5,027 bases of DNA, taken from assembly GCA_011524805.1 (NCBI GenBank), contig WTJO01000248.1:1-5027 (forward strand). The letters run 5' to 3'. Made by a program: the position numbers and the translations under genes. The notes beneath the pieces are model-generated. The model made no database searches and had not been told where the DNA came from. It saw only the letters and a program-made list of their open reading frames with translations. Origin of the DNA: Alphaproteobacteria bacterium (lineage in GTDB: Bacteria > Pseudomonadota > Alphaproteobacteria > Puniceispirillales > Puniceispirillaceae). Positions 1 to 5,027 of this stretch are shown piece by piece. How positions within the stretch are numbered: position 1 is the first letter of the stretch; each line of letters begins with the position of its first letter.

Positions 1-1005
1 ATGCAGGCATGCGGGCTTAACTCAAGTGAAGATATGAGCCAGCTATCTATTATCGGGATAGGGGCGGCACTGGCCAGTATCATCAGGCTGAACAAGCTTG
101 CCGACAGGCTTATTGCGCAGATTGATAGCCAGCGGCCAGATTATATTTTCACTGTCGATTCAAAAGGGTTTTCTGTGCGGTTTGCAACGCGTCTTCGCCG
201 TTATCTGGCGAATGGCACCTATCAGCCACGTATCATTCATGTGGTTGCACCTACCATCTGGGCATGGGGGGCATGGCGCAAACGTAATTTTGAGACTGCT
301 TTTGATGCGATGTTATGCCTGTTTCCGTTCGAGCCGGAACTGTTTGATACAGATAAGCTGGCACTTGCCTATATGGGACATCCGGTAGGCTGGCACAGAC
401 AGCGCCCGATACCTGACAGCCCTGTTCAGATAGCGCTTCTGCCCGGAAGCCGCGCATCAGAGATTAGGCATTTACTGCCATTATTTTTACAGGCTGCACA
501 GATAGTACACACAGAACGGCCAGATATACGGTTTTCATTGCCAATATTGCCACATCTAGCTCAGATGGTAGCCGATATATCGGCTAGCTTTCAGGCATTG
601 CCGCTTACCATAGACAGTGCATCAGACGCAGTTGAGCAGGTGTTATCCTCATCTCATATAATGCTGGCCGGCTCTGGCACTGTTACATTGGAGGCAGCGG
701 TGGCAGGCGTGCCAGGCGTTACTGCCTATCATATGCCTTTTTTCACGCGGATAATTTCATCTTTCCTGTTCAAGCCGCATACGCCAATCCTGCCGGATAT
801 TTTGCTTGGCACCAGCCATTATCCTTTTATCTTCCCACCACGGCTGAATGCAGATGCGCTTGCGTCTGCGCTGATAGATACGCTGGATGATTACAGCCAG
901 AGGCAGACCCAGATGTTTGATGCGTCTGATGCGTTGCGGCACCTGCTTGCAAAAAAAGCCAGCTATGATGACCAGCTGGCTTTTGCGCTTGATGAGATAT
1001 TCTAG
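1..1005 (+). CDS. lpxB: Lipid-A-disaccharide synthase LpxB, 5'-partial
   Basis: LpxB is a peripheral inner-membrane GT-B glycosyltransferase (family GT19). It joins UDP-2,3-diacylglucosamine and lipid X into the lipid A disaccharide, releasing UDP. The visible 334 residues contain the family landmarks: VDSKGF with Asp53 (aligns with E. coli Asp98), the WAW motif at 87-89, FPFEPELF (108-115), GHPVGW (126-131), LPGSR with Arg151 (E. coli Arg201) and SGTVTLEAA with Glu231 (226-234). The Met codon at base 1 is not the true start: it aligns with about residue 46 of E. coli LpxB, so the beta-alpha start of the N-terminal domain lies off the left edge. Restored length would be about 380, normal for the family. 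The segment around 264-283 departs from consensus: LPD replaces LPN, and the usual E and Q of the PE-x-x-Q motif are Phe276 and Pro279. In related genomes the gene ends an lpxD-fabZ-lpxA cluster. The frame is intact to TAG, one base from the gltA stop. The family call is firm; activity is inferred. Confidence 0.95.
   Translation: MQACGLNSSEDMSQLSIIGIGAALASIIRLNKLADRLIAQIDSQRPDYIFTVDSKGFSVRFATRLRRYLANGTYQPRIIHVVAPTIWAWGAWRKRNFETAFDAMLCLFPFEPELFDTDKLALAYMGHPVGWHRQRPIPDSPVQIALLPGSRASEIRHLLPLFLQAAQIVHTERPDIRFSLPILPHLAQMVADISASFQALPLTIDSASDAVEQVLSSSHIMLAGSGTVTLEAAVAGVPGVTAYHMPFFTRIISSFLFKPHTPILPDILLGTSHYPFIFPPRLNADALASALIDTLDDYSQRQTQMFDASDALRHLLAKKASYDDQLAFALDEIF
951..984 (-). terminator. Intrinsic terminator of gltA, inside the 3' end of lpxB
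   Basis: On the + strand, AAAAGCCAGCT (954-964) and AGCTGGCTTTT (974-984) form a perfect 11-bp inverted repeat around a 9-base loop. The A run at 951-957 reads as seven Ts on the minus strand directly after the G+C-rich part of the stem, the classic form for ending transcripts that come leftward from gltA, whose stop is about 25 bases upstream of the stem. On the plus strand the tail is only TTTT and would stop RNA before the lpxB stop codon, so I assign the terminator to the minus strand. Termination itself is inferred from the structure. Confidence 0.8.
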
Positions 1006-1006
1006 C

Positions 1007-2308
1007 CTATCGCTTTGTTATGTCGATATAGTCGCGTGTTGCTGGGCCGGTATATAGCTGGCGTGGGCGGCCGATACGCTGGGATGTATCTTCAACCATC
1101 TCTTTCCATTGCGAAATCCAGCCGACTGTTCGTGCAACGGCAAATAATACCGTGAACATCGAGGTTGGGAAGCCCATTGCCTTGAGAATAATGCCTGAAT
1201 AGAAATCAACGTTCGGATATAGCTTTTTCTCGATGAAATAGGGGTCTTTCAGCGCTATTTCTTCCATTTCCATAGCGACTTCAAGTAGCGGGTCAGAAAC
1301 GCCCATCTTGTTCAGCACTTCATGGCAAGATTTCCGCATAACCTGCGCTCTAGGGTCGTAATTTTTATATACGCGATGACCAAATCCAAACAGACGGAAA
1401 GGATCATTTTTATCTTTCGCCTTGTCTACAAAAGTTTTGATATTATCCTTGGTGCCAATTTCATTCAGCATATTCAGAACAGCCTCATTTGCGCCCCCAT
1501 GTGCAGGCCCCCATAATGACGCAATGCCCGCTGCAATACAGGCAAATGGATTTGCCCCTGACGAGCCGGCCAGACGCACGGTAGATGTTGAAGCGTTTTG
1601 TTCATGGTCGGCGTGCAGAATAAGGATTTTATCCATTGCATCAGCCACAACAGGATCAATTTCATAGATTTCTGTTGGTACTGAAAAGCACATATGCAGG
1701 AAATTTTCAGCATAGCCTAGCTTGTTCTGGGGATAGTTGAATGGCTGGCCAATAGAATATTTATAGGCCATGGCGGCAAGTGTCGGCATTTTCGCAATAA
1801 GCCGGCGGCACGAAATCATCCGGCTGGTTTCATCATAGTGATCAATATTATCATGATAGAAAGCAGATAGCGCACCTGTCACACCGCATAGAATAGCCAT
1901 AGGATGGGCATCCCGTCTAAAGCCGCGGAAGAAGGTCGAGATTTGCTCATGCACCATGGTATGATTGGTGATGGCATGGGTAAATTCATCATTCTGTTCG
2001 GTATTTGGCAATTCGCCATTTAATAGCAGATAGGCAACTTCCAGAAAGGTTGATTTTTCAGCGAGCTGTTCAATCGGGTAGCCTCTGTGAAGCAGAACAC
2101 CCTCATCACCGTCAATAAAGGTCAGGCCGGACATACAAGAGCCGGTAGCACCATATCCGGGGTCGAATGTGAACATATCGGTGCTTGAATATAGCGATCT
2201 GATATCGATCACATCAGGTCCCAATGTGCCGCTAAGTACTGGCAAATCAACAGATTTATTCGTATTGTTGAGAGATACCGTCACAGATGAGTTGCTTTTA
2301 CTAGCCAT
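1007..2308 (-). CDS. gltA: Citrate synthase, type II (hexameric family)
   Basis: It condenses acetyl-CoA with oxaloacetate to citrate, the entry step of the cytosolic TCA cycle. At 433 residues it is full length for the Gram-negative type II enzyme, with the extra N-terminal beta domain (about 1-60) before the all-helical catalytic core. The catalytic triad is present: His270 in WGPAHGGANE, His311 in GFGHRVYKNYDPRA and Asp368 in YPNVDFYSG. These match E. coli His264, His305 and Asp362 with a constant offset of six. HADHEQNASTSTVR (232-245) and RPRQLYTG (414-421) are also intact. The residue aligned with E. coli Cys206, near its NADH site, is Thr212, so NADH control may differ (inference from an alignment made by memory). 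The ATG at 2308 is preceded by AGGG (2314-2317) at five bases. The gene follows gltX on the same strand after 97 bases but has its own promoter, and it converges tightly with lpxB. Confidence 0.98.
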   Translation of the reverse strand: MASKSNSSVTVSLNNTNKSVDLPVLSGTLGPDVIDIRSLYSSTDMFTFDPGYGATGSCMSGLTFIDGDEGVLLHRGYPIEQLAEKSTFLEVAYLLLNGELPNTEQNDEFTHAITNHTMVHEQISTFFRGFRRDAHPMAILCGVTGALSAFYHDNIDHYDETSRMISCRRLIAKMPTLAAMAYKYSIGQPFNYPQNKLGYAENFLHMCFSVPTEIYEIDPVVADAMDKILILHADHEQNASTSTVRLAGSSGANPFACIAAGIASLWGPAHGGANEAVLNMLNEIGTKDNIKTFVDKAKDKNDPFRLFGFGHRVYKNYDPRAQVMRKSCHEVLNKMGVSDPLLEVAMEMEEIALKDPYFIEKKLYPNVDFYSGIILKAMGFPTSMFTVLFAVARTVGWISQWKEMVEDTSQRIGRPRQLYTGPATRDYIDITKR

Positions 2309-2334
2309 GTTTGCCCTGCCTTTTATATGAAGCT

Positions 2335-2372
2335 GTCGCCGATACCCCCTAATGAATAGTCTTGATGGCGAC
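2335..2372 (-). other. Inverted repeat in the gltA leader
   Basis: GTCGCC (2335-2340) and GGCGAC (2367-2372) are perfect six-base complements separated by 26 bases, within the predicted 5' untranslated leader of gltA. They could form a hairpin in the mRNA or be a split binding site. There is no T tract after it, so it is not a terminator. I match it to no known riboswitch, and a six-base repeat can occur by chance. Confidence 0.25.
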
Positions 2373-2384
2373 TGTGTTGGGTGT

Positions 2385-2414
2385 ATTATACTGTAAAGAT
2401 ATGCCTAAAAGCAA
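2385..2414 (-). promoter_or_regulatory. Sigma-70-type promoter of gltA
   Basis: Read on the minus strand, a perfect TATAAT -10 box (2390-2385) lies 18 bases downstream of TTGCTT (2414-2409), a fair -35 box. The -35 sits in the last codons and just past the stop of gltX. Transcription would begin near 2378, giving a leader of about 70 bases before the gltA ATG. This is pattern-based; no start site has been measured. Confidence 0.6.
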
Positions 2415-3787
2415 ATCTGTTTAATTCTTTTTACCGTCTCGTCAGCCCCTAGTCCCAGAATAATATCTACTAGTGACGGTGCTTTTTTGCTTCCGGTCAT
2501 CACAATACGTAATGGTATGCCCAGCTCTTTCATTTTCAGCCCCTCTGCCGCCAGCCAGTCTGCAATCGCAATATTCAATTCATCAGAATTTGTGGGTGCC
2601 TGTTCAAGAAAGTGTGCGAATTTTAACAGCCTTTCTTTTACATCTGTATCTATCTGGCCTGCCGCTTCATCGGATAATTGAGGCGCACCTTCGGTAAATA
2701 GCCATCCTGTCTGCTCAGCCACATCAACTACCGTGCTTGCCCGTTCTGTGAACAGTCCGCTCATGGCCTCCAGCCACCCTGCTGTTCTGGCATGGGCGCT
2801 ATGTCCCTGTTTTTCCATATAGGCTATCACCATCTGTGCCATCTCGCCTTCTTCTATCTGTTGTAGCCAGTGAGCATTTACAGCACGCAATTTATCCATA
2901 TCAAACCTAGAAGGTGAACGGCCAATTGCTGATCCATCAAACCAGCTCGCCGCCATCTCAAGGCTGAACAGCTCATCATCACCATGTGACCAGCCCAGAC
3001 GCGCCAGATAATTCAGCAAGCCTGCGGGTACAAAGCCCATCTCGCGATAGGCATCTACACCAAGTGCGCCGTGGCGTTTGGATAATTTCGCTCCGTCTGC
3101 GCCATGGATAAGCGGAATATGCCCAAATGCCGGTACATCCCAGCCTGCTGCCTGATAGATGTAATATTGCCTGAAGGCGTTATTCAGGTGGTCATCCCCT
3201 CTTAAAATATGGGTTACGCCCATATCATGGTCATCAACTACAACTGCCAGCATATAGGTGGGCGTGCCGTCACTTCTAAGAAGCACCAGATCATCCAGCG
3301 TTTTGTTTTCGATGCTGACACTGCCCTGAACCAGATCATCAATCTGTGTGGCGCCTTCATCAGGCATTTTAATACGTACAACAAAACTGCCATGTTCAGG
3401 GTGGTCTGTTCTATTGCGCCATGGCGAGCGCACCGGCAGACCATTCTCGCGTGCTTCTGCTCTTAATGCGTCAAGCTCGTCATTATCCAGAAAGCATTTA
3501 TAGGCAGTGCCGCTTGCCAGCATATCCTCTACCACGGCGCGATGACGCACTTCATTTTCAGATTGCAGTACAGCTGGCCTGTCACCTGCCAGTCCAAGCC
3601 AGTCCAGCCCGTCTTTAATGGCGTGGATAGCCTCGTCTGTAGACCGCTTTTTATCAGTATCTTCAATACGCAACAGATATGTGCCGCCAAAATGTCTGGC
3701 AAATAAATAGTTGAATAAGGCAGTGCGCGCGCCGCCAATATGCAGAAAACCAGTTGGTGACGGAGCAAAACGTGTGACAACACTCAT
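2405..3787 (-). CDS. gltX: Glutamyl-tRNA synthetase (class I aaRS)
   Basis: It charges tRNA(Glu) with glutamate in the cytosol. In Alphaproteobacteria lacking GlnRS, a GluRS of this family may also mischarge tRNA(Gln) for GatCAB; the sequence alone does not settle that. The order is standard: a Rossmann catalytic domain opening with TRFAPSPTG (5-13) and the HIGH-type motif HIGG (16-19), LRIEDTD (39-45), the TYMLAVVVDDHDMG segment (177-190) followed by LRGDDHLNN (195-203), the KMSKS-type loop KLSKR (234-238), then NYLARLGWSHGDDE (259-272) and a helical anticodon-binding C-terminal domain. At 460 residues it is close to the usual 470. The KLSKRHGALGV form is typical of alphaproteobacterial GltX encoded beside gltA. 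The start MSVVTRF is well placed; only a weak AGG lies about ten bases upstream. A CATAAT (minus strand, 3812-3807) could be its -10, without a good -35. It is divergent from the comEC stump. Confidence 0.97.
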   Translation of the reverse strand: MSVVTRFAPSPTGFLHIGGARTALFNYLFARHFGGTYLLRIEDTDKKRSTDEAIHAIKDGLDWLGLAGDRPAVLQSENEVRHRAVVEDMLASGTAYKCFLDNDELDALRAEARENGLPVRSPWRNRTDHPEHGSFVVRIKMPDEGATQIDDLVQGSVSIENKTLDDLVLLRSDGTPTYMLAVVVDDHDMGVTHILRGDDHLNNAFRQYYIYQAAGWDVPAFGHIPLIHGADGAKLSKRHGALGVDAYREMGFVPAGLLNYLARLGWSHGDDELFSLEMAASWFDGSAIGRSPSRFDMDKLRAVNAHWLQQIEEGEMAQMVIAYMEKQGHSAHARTAGWLEAMSGLFTERASTVVDVAEQTGWLFTEGAPQLSDEAAGQIDTDVKERLLKFAHFLEQAPTNSDELNIAIADWLAAEGLKMKELGIPLRIVMTGSKKAPSLVDIILGLGADETVKRIKQICF

Positions 3788-3839
3788 ATTTTATTAACCT
3801 ATTCGCATTATGCTGTTGATTCTAACAAGAGGATATAGC

Positions 3840-4151
3840 ATGGAAACCATGCAGAGGTCACCTGAAAGGCTGGCGGTTTTATCACAATTTTATTTGTGCT
3901 GGTGTTTCATTGCGCTTATTTGCGGCATCGTGATGGATGGCCTGCTGACGGATTACGGGTTGTCATATTGGTGGGTGTCCGGACTGATAGCTATCGGGCT
4001 ATTCTGGATTGCTGGCAGACTATCATTTAGATCGCTGGCAAGCTTCTATATCTGTGTAGTTTCAGGCTGGGTGATGCTTGGCATCAGTGCTGCGTCTTTT
4101 GAAACTGCCCTATATGATGATGACCCTGTCCTTGCCAAGCCACAGCGCTAG
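3840..4151 (+). pseudogene. comEC: N-terminal remnant of ComEC/Rec2 DNA-uptake channel
   Basis: The ORF is 103 codons, with three hydrophobic stretches at about 15-35, 43-60 and 68-88, ending in GISAASFETALYDDDPVLAKPQR. This resembles the N-terminal end (DUF4131 region) of alphaproteobacterial ComEC, where two or three membrane helices lead to a 'G-x-A-x-A-x-x-R-T-x-x-x-x-x-P-x-L' stretch just before the OB-fold. Position and orientation match comEC in related genomes: divergent from gltX and convergent with lexA. Full ComEC is about 650-750 residues; here a TAG follows 'AKPQR' and lexA begins to be encoded 45 bases later, so the OB-fold, the competence membrane domain and the metallo-beta-lactamase-like domain are gone. 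I chose ATG 3840 because AGAGG (3828-3832) precedes it at seven bases; an in-frame ATG at 3810 has no such site. The intact frame and good ribosome site leave open a recent deletion or a retained small membrane protein. Family assignment is by recall, not search. Confidence 0.65.
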
Positions 4152-4190
4152 TGCCTGCCGCCTTCGAATAAGCGCAATTAAGCATGGCAA

Positions 4191-4208
4191 AGGCGATTAA
4201 TATCGCCT
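4191..4208 (-). terminator. Weak hairpin over the lexA stop codon, possible terminator
   Basis: AGGCGAT (4191-4197) and ATCGCCT (4202-4208) form a seven-base stem with a four-base TAAT loop, spanning the lexA TAA (4199-4197). On the minus strand the stem is followed only by TTGCC, so the U tail is poor. It may weakly end lexA transcripts or protect their 3' end. It lies in the short gap between the convergent comEC stump and lexA, where a terminator is expected. Confidence 0.35.
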
Positions 4209-4856
4209 GATAAGCCCTGTAAGACGACCCTGAATACGTACTTGATTACTCTGAAAATAGCGTGTTTCATAATTGGGGTTGGCAGGTTCAAGCCCGATAC
4301 GACCAGCCTCCTTGCGCAGGGTTTTTAATGTGGCTTCGCTATCATCAATCAGCGCAACGATAATATCGCCACTATTCGCACTTTCGGTGCGGTGAATAAT
4401 CACTGTATCGCCATCATAAATGCCTGCCTCAATCATTGAATCGCCGACAATTTCAAGGGCAAAATGCTCACCGCCAGACACCATATTCTGAGGTACAGCA
4501 GTATATGAAGATGGGTCTGATAATGCTTCAATAGGCGTGCCAGCTGCAATCCGTCCAAGCAAAGGCAGTTCAACTACCGCAGACTGGCTATTGCCGCCAA
4601 AATCTGCTGATACCACATTTGAAGGATGATAGGGGATGCCAGATGGTGTTCTTATCACCTCAATCGCACGCGCCCTGTTGGCAAGTTTGCGGATATAGCC
4701 TCTCTCTTCCAGAGCAGATACCAGCCTGTGCACCCCTGACTTGCTGGCAAGGCCGATAGCTTCTTTCATTTCGTCAAAAGAAGGCGAGATATCTCCATTC
4801 ACCTGCTGGTGTTCAATAAGAAAGCTCAGCAACTGATGTTGTTTTCCGGTGAGCAT
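4197..4856 (-). CDS. lexA: LexA repressor, SOS regulator with self-cleaving peptidase
   Basis: LexA represses DNA-damage genes and cleaves itself when stimulated by RecA filaments. From the chosen start it has 219 residues. The N-terminal winged helix-turn-helix (about 1-70) starts with the family signature MLTGKQ and includes SFDEMKEAIGLASKSGVHRLV (26-46), followed by a linker. The S24 peptidase domain has the scissile Ala105-Gly106 in GRIAAG, Ser140 in VGDSM and Lys178 in EATLKTL, so the Ser-Lys dyad and cleavage site are all present. An in-frame ATG at 4886 would add ten residues, but it lies only a few bases from the predicted transcription start and beside the operator. ATG 4856 has GGAGG (4866-4862) at five bases and begins with the conserved MLT, so I prefer it. 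The gene is transcribed from its own SOS-box promoter, away from the probable moeA tail, and converges on the comEC stump. It is autoregulated by inference. Confidence 0.97.
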   Translation of the reverse strand: MLTGKQHQLLSFLIEHQQVNGDISPSFDEMKEAIGLASKSGVHRLVSALEERGYIRKLANRARAIEVIRTPSGIPYHPSNVVSADFGGNSQSAVVELPLLGRIAAGTPIEALSDPSSYTAVPQNMVSGGEHFALEIVGDSMIEAGIYDGDTVIIHRTESANSGDIIVALIDDSEATLKTLRKEAGRIGLEPANPNYETRYFQSNQVRIQGRLTGLIRRY

Positions 4857-4861
4857 TCTGA

Positions 4862-4866
4862 CCTCC
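4862..4866 (-). promoter_or_regulatory. lexA ribosome binding site
   Basis: GGAGG on the minus strand, five bases before ATG 4856. It is a near-perfect Shine-Dalgarno site and decides the lexA start in favour of the shorter protein; the upstream ATG at 4886 has no comparable site. Confidence 0.8.
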
Positions 4867-4888
4867 AACCTTGTTCCATAATTCATTT

Positions 4889-4903
4889 GTTCCTATTATG
4901 TTC
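4889..4903 (-). promoter_or_regulatory. SOS box (LexA operator), alphaproteobacterial type
   Basis: The + strand reads GTTC-CTATTAT-GTTC (GAAC-N7-GAAC on the lexA strand), an exact match to the direct-repeat operator GTTC-N7-GTTC established for LexA of Alphaproteobacteria such as Rhodobacter and Rhizobium. It covers the -10 box of the lexA promoter and the predicted transcription start, so bound LexA would block RNA polymerase and give negative autoregulation. Confidence 0.9.
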
Positions 4904-4923
4904 TAAAACATAAAAAAGAACAA
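4895..4923 (-). promoter_or_regulatory. Sigma-70-type promoter of lexA
   Basis: On the minus strand TTGTTC (4923-4918) and CATAAT (4900-4895) are separated by exactly 17 bases, a good -35/-10 pair. The -10 overlaps the SOS box. The predicted start is near 4888, giving a leader of about 32 bases to ATG 4856. An inverted repeat TGTTCT (4899-4904) / AGAACA (4917-4922) links the operator half-site to the -35 region. Confidence 0.7.
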
Positions 4924-4972
4924 ATCAAGAATATTTATCAGGTAGTAAGAATAGTACGGATATCTAAGGGGG

Positions 4973-5027
4973 TTATATCTGATCAGGAATGGTCAGTATC
5001 TGAACCTGTTCACCTGAGCCGGCAGAC
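4973..5027 (-). CDS. C-terminal tail of a gene cut by the window edge, possibly moeA
   Basis: The minus strand is open from the right edge to a TAA at 4975-4973 and encodes SAGSGEQVQILTIPDQI; the other two minus frames hit stops within the same stretch. A short run of the form 'G-x-x-V-x-I-L' near the end is compatible with the C-terminal domain of molybdopterin molybdenumtransferase MoeA, and moaC-moeA-lexA is the usual order upstream of lexA in several alphaproteobacterial groups. Seventeen residues are too few to identify a family, so the moeA suggestion rests mainly on synteny. About 50 bases separate its stop from the lexA -35 box, with no convincing terminator between them. Confidence 0.4.
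   Translation of the reverse strand, partial: SAGSGEQVQILTIPDQI

Noticed and set aside
1..3. ATG at the first base as the start of lpxB.
   Set aside because: It aligns with an internal Met near residue 46 of E. coli LpxB, so the gene simply runs off the window; there is no truncation to explain.
951..957. Seven-A run in lpxB as a slippage or frameshift site.
   Set aside because: The frame is intact on both sides to a normal C-terminus, and the run is explained as the terminator tail on the other strand.
951..984. The same hairpin as a terminator for lpxB on the plus strand.
   Set aside because: It would release RNA before the lpxB stop codon, and the plus-strand tail has only four Ts.
3238..3783. 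Long open frames opposite or offset within gltX, and similar ones in gltA and lpxB.
   Set aside because: They are shadows of well-supported genes, with no ribosome sites, domains or plausible composition.
3810..3839. Upstream in-frame ATG of the comEC stump, adding ten residues (MLLILTRGYS).
   Set aside because: No ribosome site precedes it, whereas AGAGG lies correctly before ATG 3840.
4152..4196. Leftover comEC sequence after the stump's stop codon.
   Set aside because: The in-frame continuation is short, reaches another stop within ten codons and does not resemble any ComEC segment I recognise.
5001..5012. Near-palindrome TGAACCTGTTCA as a second LexA site.
   Set aside because: Half-sites are inverted with a two-base gap, unlike GTTC-N7-GTTC, and it lies inside the coding tail of the upstream gene.
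1..5027. CRISPR array, tRNA, insertion sequence, toxin-antitoxin or defence system.
   Set aside because: No spaced repeats, cloverleaf pattern, transposase motifs or terminal inverted repeats were seen; nearly all sequence is accounted for by housekeeping genes.

Overview
The window is a conserved housekeeping segment of an alphaproteobacterial chromosome, with G+C in the high 40s per cent by eye. The organism assignment rests on three things. The gene order is lpxB / gltA / gltX / (comEC) / lexA with a probable moeA tail, which I know from Rhizobiales and Rhodobacterales. LexA is of the alphaproteobacterial kind. Its promoter carries a perfect GTTC-N7-GTTC SOS box, the alphaproteobacterial LexA operator, not the CTG-N10-CAG type of Gammaproteobacteria. 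The moderate G+C and compact spacing would fit a marine lineage such as SAR116, but that is a guess.

Layout, left to right. Bases 1-1005 (+) are the 3' part of lpxB (lipid A disaccharide synthase); about 45 N-terminal residues lie off the left edge. It converges with gltA (1007-2308, -), a type II citrate synthase, with one base between the two stop codons. A strong hairpin with a seven-T tail on the minus strand lies inside the end of lpxB and probably terminates gltA. gltX (2405-3787, -), a glutamyl-tRNA synthetase, precedes gltA; gltA has its own promoter in the gap, with its -35 box inside the last codons of gltX. Divergent from gltX is a short membrane ORF (3840-4151, +), best read as the N-terminal stump of comEC, the DNA-uptake channel gene normally found here; the remaining roughly 80-85% of the gene is absent. 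lexA (4197-4856, -) converges on the stump. Its promoter, with the SOS box over the -10 element, lies at 4889-4923. At the right edge (4973-5027, -) is the last 17 codons of another gene, possibly moeA.

The genes do not form one pathway: they cover outer-membrane lipid A, the TCA cycle, tRNA charging, a lost competence function and the SOS regulon. Each is likely transcribed separately, although readthrough from gltX into gltA is possible. I see no tRNA, rRNA, CRISPR array, insertion sequence or defence system, and no intergenic stretch over 300 bases. I did not find a previously undescribed system. The most notable item is the truncated comEC; next are unusual substitutions in a conserved LpxB segment and the gltA terminator encoded within lpxB.
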